Notes: generated by a model not told the origin, from the letters alone. A stretch of DNA of 64,000 bases from Karalla daura (GCA_029224185.1 CM055207.1:10271073-10335072); one strand, 5' to 3'. Shown: positions 13,366 through 28,379, counted from the first letter of the stretch. Made by a program: numbers and translations.

Positions 13366-13705
13366 ACAAGATCTTTATTTTACTATTATATGACATATTA
13401 CAAAAACAAAGCATTTTTCACAGTTAAATAAAGATCAAACACAGCAGGCCGTACAGTGGGTTGTCGTGAAGCGTCTCGAGTCGTCGTGCCGGGTCTTCGC
13501 CGGTCAAGGTGGATGATTTGGTTTACATGTCGTGTGCAACAGTCCCTCCAACGTAAACTAATAACAGCTTTCATGGTCCCTCGCCGAAGGATGCTCTCAA
13601 AGACTCACAGGGCTCATTCATGAAGCACTGGGCTCGTCCCGTTTTCCAACATTTACTCGTTGTCTCAAGTGACTTAAGGGAACAACACAAGCAGTTCGAT
13701 CTGTA

Positions 13706-13737
<32 letters not shown>

Positions 13738-14736
13738 AAGACCCGAACACCTCTAATCTTACAGTAGCTGATGAGTTTCAACCAGGTCTGTAAACAGGTT
13801 TGCTGCTGGAAAAGGCAATGGTGGAGTGACACGTAAATAATCAGGTATGCGATTCCTTCATGCTGTGACGATGCCTCTTTGATAGCCTCCACTGTCATAT
13901 CAACCGCGGTACCCCTTCTCCTTCATTACCCGCTCTGAACACAAGACAAACAGATTCCTTAAAGTAACTTTGGTTTTTTGTTGGGGTTTTTTTTTTTGCC
14001 TGCGAGAACACATCTTTCTCAGTGGGAGTAACGCTCGGACCAGGAATTAAAAACTTGATTTAAAATTTTTTTTGCTAGTGTTCGAACTAAGGTGCAACAC
14101 TCAGAAAGCCAGAAAGTATAGATGCCTAAAATGGACAAAAAAACGCTACTGGAAGTAAAATCAATGATATCTTGTTAATTGTTACAAGTAGTGTATATAT
14201 AAAAAAAAGATATCGCTGTATTGCTGAGCTCGAACTAATTCCCCATCGGCAGCAGTTACTGCAGATTAACATGTGCTTTGAAACGTGGCCTCGTACCAGC
14301 TACAGGCAGAACAGGCTTTGCAGTTTTATCTATTATTATTATTTCTTACGTTTTTTTAGGTACCAGTTGATTTTGTGCTCCTGCTACCACCGCAGCGTGC
14401 ATTGGTCTGGCGCTTAGACCGAAAACTGAATAAGTTACAGACTAAAATACTTAACGGAAAACAACATTTTTTTCTTTTCTCTCAAAATAGACTTTCCCCT
14501 TTTTTCTCCGTAAAAACTAGATCGAAAGCTTCTACTCTTGATTCTCCCCCCGGCAGACAGCGCCCCCTCCACCTCCCAGGATCACCTGTCCGCCAGCTGC
14601 ATGACGGACAGCGCGTTTGCCAGTTAAAGTGAGATGTGTGACGCTGCCTGACCCCCCCAACCCCCCCCCTCCCCTCCCCTCCTACTGGGGCAGTCACATC
14701 TGGAAGTGCCACCTGTTCTGTGAGGGAATGAGGCGG
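13366..14736 (-). promoter_or_regulatory. acly 3' UTR with poly(A) signal
   Basis: Follows the acly TAA. AATAAA occurs on the minus strand (complement at 13374-13379), giving a UTR of about 1.35 kb. It includes a short (TG)n/(CA)n tract at 13709-13731. Confidence 0.65.
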
Positions 14737-16551
14737 TTACATGGACATGTGCTCCGGGAGCACGTAGGAGATGTCGTCCCAGGGGTGGCGGTACAAGCCC
14801 TGCTTCAGCCTCTTCTGGTCCAGGTAGTGTCCTGAAAGCAGGAGACACCAGGTTCAGTGACACTGAGAGCAGCTGGGGGTCCTGGCTCGGTCTAGATGGG
14901 GGGGATTGGAGGGGGGATGGGGGGACTACTCACCGATGAAGCCCATGCTGCGGCCCAGCACAAAGATCCCATTTAGTGCACCGATCTCCACAAACTCGTC
15001 AGCTTCATCCCTGGAAATGGATCAAAGTTTGTGTGAGGAAAATGAGCCGACAACAATACAGACAGTGCACTTCATGATGACATTCAGAGTTAGGAATATA
15101 AGCACTTGCATCTACATTTATGCGTGAGTGATCTAATATTGATAATCCGGATATCATCCGCCTCGGCAGTGCTTGAACTCTGCTCTTATATCACTATTTG
15201 TAGAGCTCCTCAGTCATTTTGCAACAGTAATACACAGTAATGCACAACACTGAGCACCTTCAGGACCAGCATGCTCATCTCTGTAAGGAGTTATTAAGTC
15301 ACTCAGAGGACATTATATCCTAAAATAAACAGGCTGGAGGCCAATTATCGATTTAATACTTTCCTTTGTAAATGTTGCGGGAACACTGTGCACCTGTGCA
15401 GAGACTTAACAAACCCTAATTATTAACTAAAACCCATTTAGTATGTGATCGACTCTTCAACTTCTATTCTCTCTTTTGCTCCTTTAAACACATCTGAAAA
15501 CACTACAGAGTGCTAGAGATTGCGAAAACGCTTCCTCTCATTACTGCCGTTTGAAGGCCGTTTTTCCTCCTCCTACTTCCCCTTCTACTTCTAGGGCTTG
15601 ACACCACTGCGCTCTCATCCTTTGACGAATGTTGAACAGTCTTTATTGCTACAATCTGGACTGTTTGGATGCAGCTTGAATGCTTTGCTTCTATGTAAGT
15701 GGCTTTGGAAAAAGACATTAAGACATTAATGAGGAAGAAAATCCCAAAGTCTGAATACTAACCAAAGCTCAACTTCCCTGACTAGAGATATGAACTCTGC
15801 TATCACAGGTCTTTTGTTAGATACTCAGGGTTCTTACCGCGTGAAGCCTCCACACGTCCTGAGCAGGTCCACAAAGGCAACGCCGATCAAACCGTCCACG
15901 TTGAGGATCAGATTAGGTTTCTGAGAGCAGGACGGACATCAACAGATCAGACATTGCTTCATCTCCTCCCACTTTATGACGAGGAGCTTCATGTGTATCG
16001 TTGTACCTTGCAGGTGGTGATTTTCTCCACGTCCAGGGCGTAGTCCAGAAGCTGCGTGGAGGTGAAATGCTGCTTCACAAAGTCCTTCAGGATCTGCACT
16101 CGCATGTCTGGGTTGTTGATCTGAAAGACAGGAGGAAGTGGCTTCAACACTCACCACTACAGAGGACTCACTCAGAGCAGTAACCCTGGCAACTTCTCAC
16201 TACAATCTATGAGAGCTGAGATGCTGGGACCCGAGCTGCTCACCGACTTCACCCTGTGGCCGATGCCCATGATCAGCTTGCCGTCTTTCTTCATCTTGTT
16301 GACAAACTCCATGGGCAGCATGCCGCTGTCGAACGCCTTGCTGAACTGCTTGGCTGCTGCGTCCAGAGCGCCTCCGAAGCGATCGCCCTGCAGTTCAGAC
16401 AGCCGGACGTCACGTTTCAGCACAGAAACACCAGGCAGGCAGGCAGGCAGGCAGGTTCTTGCATTTTCCAGAGTTTTCCATGAATAGAAGTTCAGTCAAT
16501 CCAGGTTTTCCTGGACGCCGTAGAACCCTGGTATCATGTCTGTGTGTGTAT

Positions 16552-16614
<63 letters not shown>

Positions 16615-16776
16615 ACTGACTATAGTGAGCAGGCCGGACGTCAGACTTGAGATGAGGTCCTTCCCGGCGCGGGCACAGACGATGGTGTTGTGCGCTCCGG
16701 ACACTGCAGGTCCGTGGTCGGCCGTCACCATCAGGCACATCTCGATGAACTGGCAGGCGTAGCGCGGCAATCTGAA

Positions 16777-16860
<84 letters not shown>

Positions 16861-19800
16861 TCACTCCTCTGGGACAGACTCATGCGAGAGGCCGTTGGGC
16901 CTGGGCGGCTGATGAACACCCACCTGCGCTGGAACCAGAGCAGGCCCAGCACTCCTCCCAAGCCGATCTCCTCCTTGAAGACCTCCGTGATGGGCATGCC
17001 GGCGTAGATCAGCTCCTGGCCCCGCTCGTCGCAGATGCTGGTCATGAAGGAGGCGGGCTTACGGATCAGGCCCAGCTCCTGGAAGGAGGTCCAGCAGAGA
17101 GCGAGGGAAACGTGAGAGGTGAGGAATGACGAGTGTCGAGTGGTGCGTGTGATGCCCCTCGAAAGGTGAGCGCGGCTAAATATTTAATAACATGAAGAAA
17201 GTGCTTTCAGAGTAGCACAGAAGCCACTTAAGTCACCATTACTCCACACAAACAATCACACGAAACCATATGTGGGTCCAACTAATCCAAATACAGCAGA
17301 AGCTTGAATTACAAAGACCTCATTACACGGAAAATTCAGAATTTCACGAAAAAGGAAAAAAATAGGAAAACGAAATTGAAAGTGCGACCTGATGGAGGCT
17401 CTCACAGTCCTTTTTACACTAATAAACAGCTGTATATTCACACTTTATATGACTGTTTTCAAGGGGGGGATGGGCATACGAATGTTTGTATTTTCATCAT
17501 ACTAAAACTCTAAGATACAAAAGCCCTTCTGGAACATAAGTTTCATGTCTCGAGGTTCCACTGTAGTCAGAAAATACAGGAATGAGTATGGATGGAGGCT
17601 GTTACCCTGGCCCAGGAGTAATCCATGGGTACGGTGGGGGGTGGCACCTCCTGGGCAGGGACGATGGTGCCGTTGGCCACCAGCTCGTCGTAGACGGTCC
17701 TGGTTAGATAAACACAACATCAGAGGAGGAACCGCCCGACTGATTCGCCCTGCTCCGACTGTGGCCGGGGCCTCACTTGATGACGTGGCCCAGCTCGTCG
17801 AAGCTCTTGGGGACGTAGGCTCGGGCGTCCCTCAGGGCCTGGTTCTTGGCGACGGCCGTCTCCGAGGCCTCGTTGGCGCAGGCCCCCGCGTGGCCGAACT
17901 GCACCTGGGGGCGGAGGAGGCACGGGCTGAGCTCAGGCGCTCTCCCTGGGACCCACTCAAGACAGACGATCCAGAGCGCGTTTTCCCACCAACCTCGGAC
18001 GCGAACATGGTGGCGCAGGTTCCGATGCACCAGCACACCAGCGGCTTGGTGATCCGGCCCTCTCGGATGCCCTGGCAGATCCTGTACTCCTCCGTGCCTC
18101 CGATCTGGGACGACAGAGCGAGATGTGCTTAAATATCTCCTGCTTATGCAACGTCGCGTGGACAGAAACTGTCAAAGCTCTCACCTCTCCCAGCACGACG
18201 ATCATCTTGATGTCCGGGGTGTCCTGGTAGCGCAGGACGTGGTCCATGAAGGTGGAGCCTGGGTACCTGCACACAGACGACCGAATACAAGGATCCATCA
18301 TCCTTATAACCCCCAAAAAAGGGGTTTTTAAACCTCTTCACACCCTGGACGTGTACCTGTCTCCTCCGATGGCCACGCCTTCGTAGACGCCGTCCGTGGT
18401 GCGGGAGATGATGTTGTTGAGCTCGTTGGACATCCCCCCGGAGCGGGACACGTACGCCACGCTGCCCGGCCGGTACAGCTTGGAGGCCAGGATGTTGTCC
18501 AGCATGCCGCCCGTGTTGCCGATCTTAAAACAGCCCGGCTTGATGCCTCCCACCTGGCAGACGGAAGACGACAAGTCCACCTTTGTTTTGCTCTCATTTA
18601 CTCTCCAGCCGTGCCGGGACGGGCCCGGGCGTGACGCGGCCTCGTACCGTGGCGGGGCCGATGATGGTGACGCCTCTCTCGTCGGCCATCTTGATCAGCT
18701 TCCTGGTCTGGGCCTCGGGGATGCCCTCGGCTATGATGGCGATGGTGTGGATCTGGAAAGACGGTTTAGATGGAGACCTTCACGTTCTGGGAGGCGGACC
18801 GGAGGAGAACAGTCCGTATCCATATAACCATATAGCCGTCTGTACCTGCGGGTACTGCATGGCCTCCACGGTGCTGTCGTAGGCCGAGCGCAGAGAGGCG
18901 AAGCTGATCAGGACGTCCACCTCAGGGTGCTTCTTCATGGCGTCTGCCATGTTCTTGTAGACCGGCAGCAGGATCTCCTTGTGGCCCCAGTAGAACTTCT
19001 GCTTGTGATCACCTCTGAACAGCACAGAAATGGAACACGAAGGTTACCACCTTGGACTTGTGAGTAGTGGTAACTGGACTCATTGCGAACCTTCAGTTTG
19101 CAGTTGGCACAGCTTACAATTACCTCTCCATCCTGCAGACGTCATACCACAGAAAACATATTACTTTCTTTCAATGTGTTTGGGTTTTCTTCTAAAAGTG
19201 AGATAACCGAGAACAAACAGAAATGACCTCCACTCAGGAGAATTATGAAGTTTCGTGGAGATGGATTTCCACGAAACTTGGGGAAAACATGTTTTCTGGG
19301 TCATGGAAGAACCTTTAGATCAGATTAAACTCATGGAGCAAATAGTTTAATATCTCATTTTCAGTCTGTTTGGGTTCTGGCAGAGGTGTGCACTTCCCCA
19401 AGTGCAGCTCTGTTGGTCTAACAGAGGATAAAGGGCTGCGACTCATCGAATACATGCTTGGTTTATAGAATGATGCAAAAACTGTGTGGTAATGCCACTC
19501 TGAGAAGACCAAGATAAGCTCTTTAAATGACTTTCAGTTTTACCCCATAGAGGACAAAAGAAACCAGACATTAAAGAAGCATTTAAGTTCAGAGAAGTGA
19601 GTCAGTGATTGTGGCTGGACTGCTGGGAAACCTACGTGAAGGGATAGACCATGGCCGCCACAGAGGGCTCGTCCCGGGAGCACACGTAGTCGAAGTCCAG
19701 CATGCCCTGCACCGCACGCGTCTGCATGCCCCACACTATGGCCTTGGTCTCTTTCCTGAACAGCGTGGTGGCTTTGGCTGGAGGAGAGAGGTTGTAGAGA

Positions 19801-19891
19801 GTCAGAGAGAGAGAGAGAGAGAAGAGAAGGGAGAGAGGTGGAAGTCAGAGCTGGGAGTGGGAGTGCTGATATTCACAAGCGAGAGATTGGG

Positions 19892-19930
<39 letters not shown>

Positions 19931-22900
19931 AGGAGGAGGAGGAGGAGGGGGAGGCTGAGGCTCAGGAAAGCAGCAGGAATGTGGATGGGGACAAGCGGAG
20001 AGCAGACCTCACTCTGAGGACAGAGATGCAGGAGGTAGAGAAAATAACACGGACACCACCACAGGGGGGGAGTCATGTTTCCCACCGTCGACATCCACTT
20101 GTTTGTTTTTCCTCCCCCCACCCCCGTTCACACTCTTAGGACATGGATATTAACCATTAAGTGGTTACTTATTAGAGTACACTCTAATAATAATAATAAT
20201 ACTGTCTTATATGAGGGTTAGGTTTATTAAAATGTCATCGAGGGGGTCAAAATAAGACATGATGAGTGCTTTATGAATAAAAGCCAAAACACATGCACGC
20301 TAATGAGACTTAACAGTCAATATACATGTCCTAATAAAGTGTCCATGCCCCCATTTTTTAACATATGCACTGATTCAAATACAATCCAAGAACAGCACTT
20401 CAGTTGTATTTGTCCCAGCGTTACTCAAGTTTAACCAGAATAACAGAGAATCTATTATTTTATCCACCTCCATTTGGGGTCTCACAGTGTTAAATCTAAA
20501 CTAGAAGGCACTGTTACACTGACACAGAACGACAAGGAGCCTGTAGTATCTAAAAATCAATGAGAATACAATTTTCCTGACTCTAATTGAAAGCTGATCT
20601 GGAGGCTTGTAGAAGGTGCTTGGGGAACCTGAGTCCAGGCTAACAGACGCAGAGTGGATGTCAGAGTAAGGTCTGGATACCACACCAACCCAGCAGCAGC
20701 AGCAGAGCGAGAAAAAAGGCCCGGCTGAGACGTTTCTCTGCAACGGGTCTGCGGAGGGTCGTGTTAGTCCACAACGCTTGCTGTTAAGGCTGGAAAAACA
20801 CCTTTGCTTTCACGTTTCTACCAGTCCCTTCTCGCCCTCACTGGTCTGGTGTCCCTGATCCCTGATCTGGTGCAAAAACAAAGCTGACAGAGCTAGAAAG
20901 GTCCAACATGGCCCAACAGGCAGCTTATGGCTTAGGAGGGTTTCTGCAGGCTTCGGGGGAGATGTTGATTCAAAACGTCCAAATGATGAAAGCGTGATGA
21001 TTTAAGGATCCAAACCTGCAGATACCCTGGTTCTGTGATGAAGCTATAGTCTTGAAAGAAAGAGCACAAATGTTGAAATGACTGGGGAAGTCGTCCTACA
21101 ATTAGAGTCCAGTGATATTCATCTGCCCGGGGCAGAACAGAAATACTCCAGATGAATCGTAAATTGGATGAGAATTCAACAGATGTACTGGGATGTGAAG
21201 AGGAGTAAAGCCCTCGTGACATCACGAAAACGGAGAAGAGCAGACTGGGAAAAAGGCAAAATGGGAGGGCAGGGGAAGGGAAGAGGAAAGGGGTGGAGAG
21301 GGCAGGAAAAGAGTTGTGTTTTTGTTTTTTCACACCCTTCCATACCTCCGCTGCAGCCTGAAGAGGCCTGCACTTCTGTGATCCCCAACGGGACGGGAAA
21401 CACAAAATACAACCAAATGAGCACAACAAAAAACGGAGGGGGGAAAAAGAGGGAGGGGAGGGAGAAAATAATGAGTGCATCTCATATCGTTTTCATTCCA
21501 CAGACTTCAGTGCATTCGGTGGACTGTGCGTGCCATCTCTAGGAACATGAAAAATAAACAAATAAATCAGCAACACACTCGCTGTGAATAGCACGCCAGA
21601 GGAAGAAGAAAAGAGCATGCAAAGCGCAGCTGCTACAGAGCATGCCCCTTCTGTGGCGCCGTGGAAAGCAGTCTCTAAAAAGTCAAGCCTGGTCTTATTC
21701 CAACACGGCTCCTTCAGACTGCATCCCTATGGCGTCTAACACTGCAGTTACAGCGATCCGACTCAGGCCTACGAGCGAACAATCTCGCTAATCTCTCCAT
21801 TAGTTTGTAGCTTTAACTATCCCATGGAGGAAGCGCACACACACACACGCGCACACACACAGCCTTACACCACACAGCTCCTTACTAAGAAGAGAGAGAG
21901 AGAGAGATTTGGGGAGAGAACGAGGGAGCAAAACGAGTGTGTGTGAGCAGCAGAGCGCGGTGTGGACATGGCACACGCATCACTTACCTGTCCAGCCGCC
22001 TGTGGCCACATTCTTCAGAGGCCACAGTAAAGAATGAAGACAGTCTTAGAGGAAACAAGCACGAAAGAGAAAGACGGAGGTGAATGGGCAGTTTGTGCAG
22101 CGAAACAAAAAGGAGAGGAGGAGGAGGAGGAGGAAGGAGAGGAGAGATAGAGAGAAAATTAAAATGCAGCAAGGCGGTGATGGCATTTGCGACGAGGGAG
22201 GTGACACATCACGGGGCGTGGGGTGGGGGTGGGGGGGCAAAAAAAGAGGCAGAAGTGTATGAGTACACATGGGGTGTGGCTGGGGAAGCAGCGGTGGCAG
22301 GGGGCGGAGGCCGCACGCCGGGTTACCTGCCGGCAGGCCCGCTTTGGACTTCTTGGCCGGCGTGACGTCGTTGGAGGTCCTGGTCTCGGAGAAGGAAGCC
22401 GTCCTGGTCGTGGCTGGGGTCTGGGACGGAGGAGGAGAGGGAGGAGTTAGGGCCGTGCTCCTCATAGAGGTTCACAGAAGGACGTGCCAGCACTGCAGGT
22501 GCTGGACAGATAGACGGAGGCACCATTGCGCTGTTGCTGGCGTTGAGCAGGAAGTTGGCGGTGTGTGCGTCCATGGGGGGCTGGTTGGGGATGGGCCGCT
22601 GGCCCAGAGCCATGCCCACGATGGCCGTCATGTGGGTCTCCGTTCCAAACACGTGGATGGGGATGCCTGTGGTCTTCCCTGCGCCAACAGTCGACAGCTC
22701 GATTACAACAAAGGAATAAATCAACAGAACGGCCCTCGCGTCGTAGGTATCGGAGCCTGGTCCCACTCACCCACTTCTCCCATCACCCGCAGCCCCTCCT
22801 GGTAGTTGGGGCCGCCCCGCCGCACAAAGATGGTGACCTCGTGCTCCTTCAGACGGACCTGGAAGTCTTTGATGGCCCGGACGATGCCCTGCGGGGAGGG

Positions 22901-25900
22901 AGGCGGGGAGGTCAGCTATGTGGATCACGGCGTGAACTCGGAGAAACACCTGTGAGGACGTGTGTGAACTCGTGTCGGCCTGGGTTTGATCTCGATCTGC
23001 CCCGCTTGCAGATGTGTATTGACTGCGGGCTTGTGCATTAGCTTCAGATAACGATCTGAGGGCAAGACAAACAGGTCGAACGTCGACGGTTTACATAGCT
23101 GACACAGTGGAAGGTGTTCTCTGGCTTTCAGAGGGCTGTGTAAAGGAGAAGCACATGAACCAGGGCTTTTCCATTACCCCTAGAAATGCACAAAACCTAA
23201 TAATTAAACTTGTAAAAAATGGTAATGGAAGTGCTTACATTTCAAAAAAACCTCTTAAATGTTGCTAAAACAGTTTTACACTCATGAGTTTGAGTTTTGG
23301 ATGTTTTGATTGAAAAGTATAAAATGAAAAAGTGTCATATTTTCACATTTACATGTCACGTGATATGACATAGGGGTCACGTGGCCAGTATGTGCGGACT
23401 AAAGAAAATCTACTGAAAATGTCTAATACACTTGTGGAATGTAAAATGTTCTGAATGTCCTCACACTGGATAAGATTTCACATGAATTTCGGGATGTTCC
23501 CGGTCGAGATCGCAGGAAAATCCCTTTCATTTTGCGAGTGAAGTTCTGCTTTCCCAAACCAGATCATTCAGACGACCCAGAGAAACAACGTGTTGCGTCA
23601 GAGCTGCGTTTCCGTGTCACCTTGAACGTGGCTGCTACGTTGGTGAAGTTGGCGATGCTCCCTCCGATGATCAGCACTTTCCCTGCGGGGGGACGGAGAG
23701 GAGGAGGAGGAGGAGGAGGAGGAGGAGGAGGAGGAGGAGGAGGAGGAGGAGGAGGAGGAGGAGAGAGTTAGAACGCGTCCAGGGCTGAAACCCGACGCCT
23801 CGGGGAGCCGTGGCTCCGTGACAGGCATGAGGTCGATCCCTGGCGAGGAGCGCGCCAAGAACGGGAGGCCTGACGACATCGCTGCCTCGGGGGGGAGGAA
23901 GAGGAGGAGGCAGGTCGCCTTGCAGGAGAAGGACCCGAGCTGCCCCCGCCCACCCTCGCCTCTGCCCTACTGGTGTCCGACCAGGGTGGGCCGTACCCAC
24001 CTTCCGGATGCTTCTCCCGCGTCATCAGCGACAGGATGGTTTTGGCGTAGTCGTACGTCTGCTGCTCGCTGGGCGCCCCCGAGTACTCGCCGTAGTTGGC
24101 CAGCTCGTCCACGCCGCCCAGGTCGCAGATGGTGTCACTGGGGAGGGAGGGAGAGGGAGAAGAGGGAGGAGGAGGAGGAGGAGGAGGAGGGAGCAAGGTG
24201 GACGGTCAAGCATGGTGTGTTTCTAGTGGCTTTGAAAACCTGAAATAAAAAGGATGACTTGAAGGCGTTCTGGCACCTGTAGACCACTGAGGCCCCTCCT
24301 CCTGCCACCATGGTCCAGATCCTGCCTCGGGGGTTGAGCAGCGTCAGCTTCAGGCTGGCTCCGCTCTTTGCATCCAGGTCAGCGATGTACGCCTCCTGCA
24401 ACCAGCACACCGCCACTCCATTACAGAGCTGCAACGACTCATCGATTGACTATCAACAGATTTTAACAGTGCTTTAGCATATTTAATCATTTAAGAAAGA
24501 ATTTGGAGAGTGATTTCAAGACATCGAGTCAAAATTCCCAAGCCTTATTGTCCGGTGATGAAATGATGCTATGTAAAGCAAGATATAGTAGAATGAAATA
24601 TAACACACCCACATGTTGAAGTGGGTGCCTCTAATGCTGCTTAACTCATTTCAGTGGGTGCACACAACTCATCGAGAAAGTACTTGACACACTAAAAACC
24701 ATTGGGTTGGACAGGTTTGCACCCACACACACACACACAGAGTAACACTCTGGTTTGTACCTCTGGATACGCTTCCCTGCCAAAGGGAGGTGGAAACTCC
24801 ACGTCGCCCCATTTGGCCTTGCAGATGTAATCTGCCGTGGCGTCGATCTTGGCCGCCATGTCGAGGACGTACACTCCATCCTGGGTGACGACTGCCCGAG
24901 AAAACAAAAAGTCACGCTAGCCTCGCAGAGGAGCGCGGCAGAGAGGAGGAACAAAGAAACAAGAAACCAGAGAGGGTGAAGGCAAATACTAAGAGTGAGA
25001 AATGATTACCGAGGGGGTTGATCTCCAGATAAGTGAAGTAGAGGTCCTCGTACAAGTTGAACAGGCCCACGATAAAACTGGCCAGGACTCTTCGAGGAGG
25101 AACAAACAGAGAGAGGTGATGAGGTTGAGCTCCTCTTTACGGATAGGCCGAACTCCTTGACAAGAGATCACGGTGTTCTCGAAGCACCGGGTAAAGGTAT
25201 TTGGAGAAGGTGGGAAGCAATCAGAGTAATCTCTTTGTGAGTCCTTCACGCAGCTGCGCGACCTTGGGCAAACAGAGTGCGGTTCGCTCGCGGACCAATG
25301 CCAGGGCAAACAGTAACAGTGCTCCCTAACCTGGTTTGTACATTACTGATAAGTGGAACAGTAACTCTGTATCACGGCGTGCATGGAAATAAAAGAACGT
25401 GAAGGTGCGACGGCGGGGCTACTCCCTCTCCCGGGGTGTGGCGGGGGCTCTCCGTACTCTTTCTTGTCGTCCGGGACGTGTGTGAGGAGCTGCTCCGCGA
25501 CCTCCTCCTCGCTCAGCTTGTTGTCCACGGCCACCAGGAGCCTCTGGGCCGTGGCGTCCACGTCGCCCACGTCCACCCCTCCCTCGTGGTGGAAGAGGAC
25601 GTGGTCGCCCTCCCGCGTGGCGTAGATGCACACGTAGAACTCCTCCTCCTGGGCCGGGGGGGGGGGGGGGGGGGACACATATTCGGTTTGGGGGTTAGGT
25701 CGCAGAGCAGGAATCGCCCGCTTTCTTACACAAGCCCGGCAAACTGTCTCAGTAACCGTCCTGAGGAAATGACACTTCCCCAACGAGGACGTGAATCGAC
25801 GCTGAGCCGAGCGAGAGGCGATGAATAACATCTGCTTCCTGAGACAATGCCATTTATTACAGTCTCCACTAAACACATGAACCGCTATCACACATTACCT

Positions 25901-27874
25901 GCGTGTGTGGGACGAACGGCTCGATGAGGAAGTTCTTCAGCACACCCTTTGCCCTTCCCACCTGTTGAAAAGACGATGAAAGCGCATACATGCATTAGTC
26001 CGACCTGGTCACAGACTGGGTGACAAGCAGCACTGTATAAAATCAGGACTATGAGGCACATCTCCCATAGGGAAATGTGCAGGTGTGGAGGGTGGAGCCA
26101 GTCTGGTCTGGATAAAACCTTCTCCCTGGTTTCTATGGAACGGTGTTCTCACTTGTTTTCATATGTAAACACACTGCTCTTTACTGGAGAAGAAGGCACC
26201 GACATGTATGAGGAGCAACAACTCATGGTGTGTGTGTGTGTGTGTGTGTTGTATTCATTCCAGGTGTTATGTAATGCCATACAGTGACAGCTGGTTCGAC
26301 CTGCAGCGCAGCGTGAACCAGTGGGTGACAGATTAGCATGAAAGCATGAAAACACCTGAGAGTGAAAACGTGACGCTCCAACATGCTCAACCTGGAACAA
26401 TTAAGTGCCTGCAGCAGCTCTCCTAGCTTCTCTGTCCAAAGCTACGCCGTGTCCGAGCTCCTCACTTTCAAGGCCATGGACGACCTCGGGCCTCGGTGCC
26501 TCCTCTACCTCAACACACTCTCACATTTTCCCTCCAACTGGTCCGCGCGCTCCTTTGACCAGCGTGGGGCGTGTTTTCTGCGACTGGAAACCCGGTGACT
26601 GAGTTTCCACATTTCCCCAGTCAATTAAAAGACACGCTCCGGCTGTTCCAGTGACCAGTGGCGGCTCAGCCCTCCCTCGACGCTCTACATGTTGGCTTTT
26701 CCTCTGCCGACCACCTCGATCCCCACGAGACCAGAATAGATCACCCCGCTCCGTCGCGTCTCATGACCTCTGACCCGACACATCTAAAGATAAGTCCGCG
26801 GCCCGGACGACGCAGTGACCTTCTCTACAGCGTGCTGGACGAGGAGCCGGAGCCGAAACTCTGTTCAGATTCCTCAGAAAACACACTGTGGCGGTCACGG
26901 GACGTGCCTGTGAGGCTGCATTGTTACAGTCACGCGTGGCATAATGAACGTGGAGGGAAAACAAGAAGAAGAACAAGTCAAGGAGGAAGGAACTTGTGGC
27001 ACAGGGCCGCAGAGAGTAACTGCTGAAGTCAGTGGCGGAGCAGCTGCCGGATTCTTGTCCGAGCGCATTGGGAGCAAAGTGAATTATGCCGTGCTGAACG
27101 GGCACGCAGACGGGGACCGTTAGGAGGCTGGACGCGCTCCGTCCGGGTGGCACGAGATCTAAGCGTCCAGCAAAGACTGCGGGTTGTAAACAGCACATTC
27201 ATTAAAATGGGATGAGTCAGGGAGGAAACCTCTGAAAAGTTTTTTAATAGTTGGCATGGCTGTCAAACAAAAAAAGTCCATTTCATTTAAAGAATGGTCC
27301 ACTGGAGTATTTCTCCTCATTCTCTGGTCCCAATATAGAAGCTATGGAATACTGGTTTCATCAGAAATCCCTCAGATTTTATTTCACAAAGCCTTTAAAC
27401 TTCCTATTTGTGCGGTTTCCTAAATGTGGGAATATTACAGTCCCTTTCTCCACAGAACCATTTGTGCTTGTCTGGCAACCACAAGCAGTGTTTATGCTGA
27501 CTGGCTATCACTCACGTGACTCGATTACGTGACTCTACAGCTGAGGAGCGCATACACATTCAGTCTTATATGTCTGAGCCAGAATCAGACCAACCAGCTG
27601 CCTCATTCTCATCCTGGTGCAATAAAACCTTTCAGGATCTGGTTTCACTTTAAATGCCGGTACTGCTCGCTCGCTCGCTGTCTGGATGCTGACTGGGACG
27701 CCGCTCACCATGGTCTCCCTCATGAGCTGTCCTCTGAGCCATTCTCGGACGCCCTGCAGGTCCAGGTCCAGGCCCACCAGGCCGAGCTTCCCGCGCCGCT
27801 TGATCAGCTGATCTGGCTTCACCACCAGCCGCTGGAAGAGAGACAGAGAGAGAGAGAGAGACAGAGACATAGAT

Positions 27875-27943
<69 letters not shown>

Positions 27944-27953
27944 GAGACAGAGA

Positions 27954-27999
<46 letters not shown>

Positions 28000-28084
28000 G
28001 AGAGACAGAGAGAGAGAGACAGAGAGAGAGAGACAGAGAGAGACAGAGAGAGAGAGAGACAGAGAGAGAGAGACAGAGAGAGAC

Positions 28085-28131
<47 letters not shown>

Positions 28132-28297
28132 GACAGAGAGAGACAGAGAGAGACAGAGAGAGACAGAGAGAGACAGAGAGAGAGACAGAGAGAGACAGAG
28201 AGAGACAGAAAGAGACAGAGAGAGACAGAGAGAGACAGAGAGAGAGAGAGACAGAGAGAGAGAGAGACAGAGAGAGAGAGACAGAGAGAGAGAGACA

Positions 28298-28379
<82 letters not shown>

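Noticed and set aside
20932..21480. 182-residue minus-strand ORF in the long acly intron
   Set aside because: Low-complexity Phe/Pro/Ser composition from CT-rich intron; no homology recognised.
26658..27198. Overlapping 122- and 145-residue ORFs in acly intron 3
   Set aside because: No motif, opposite strands, no splice support; GC-rich intron.
27836..28379. CRISPR-like array of regular short repeats
   Set aside because: No unique spacers; a simple sequence satellite in a vertebrate intron.
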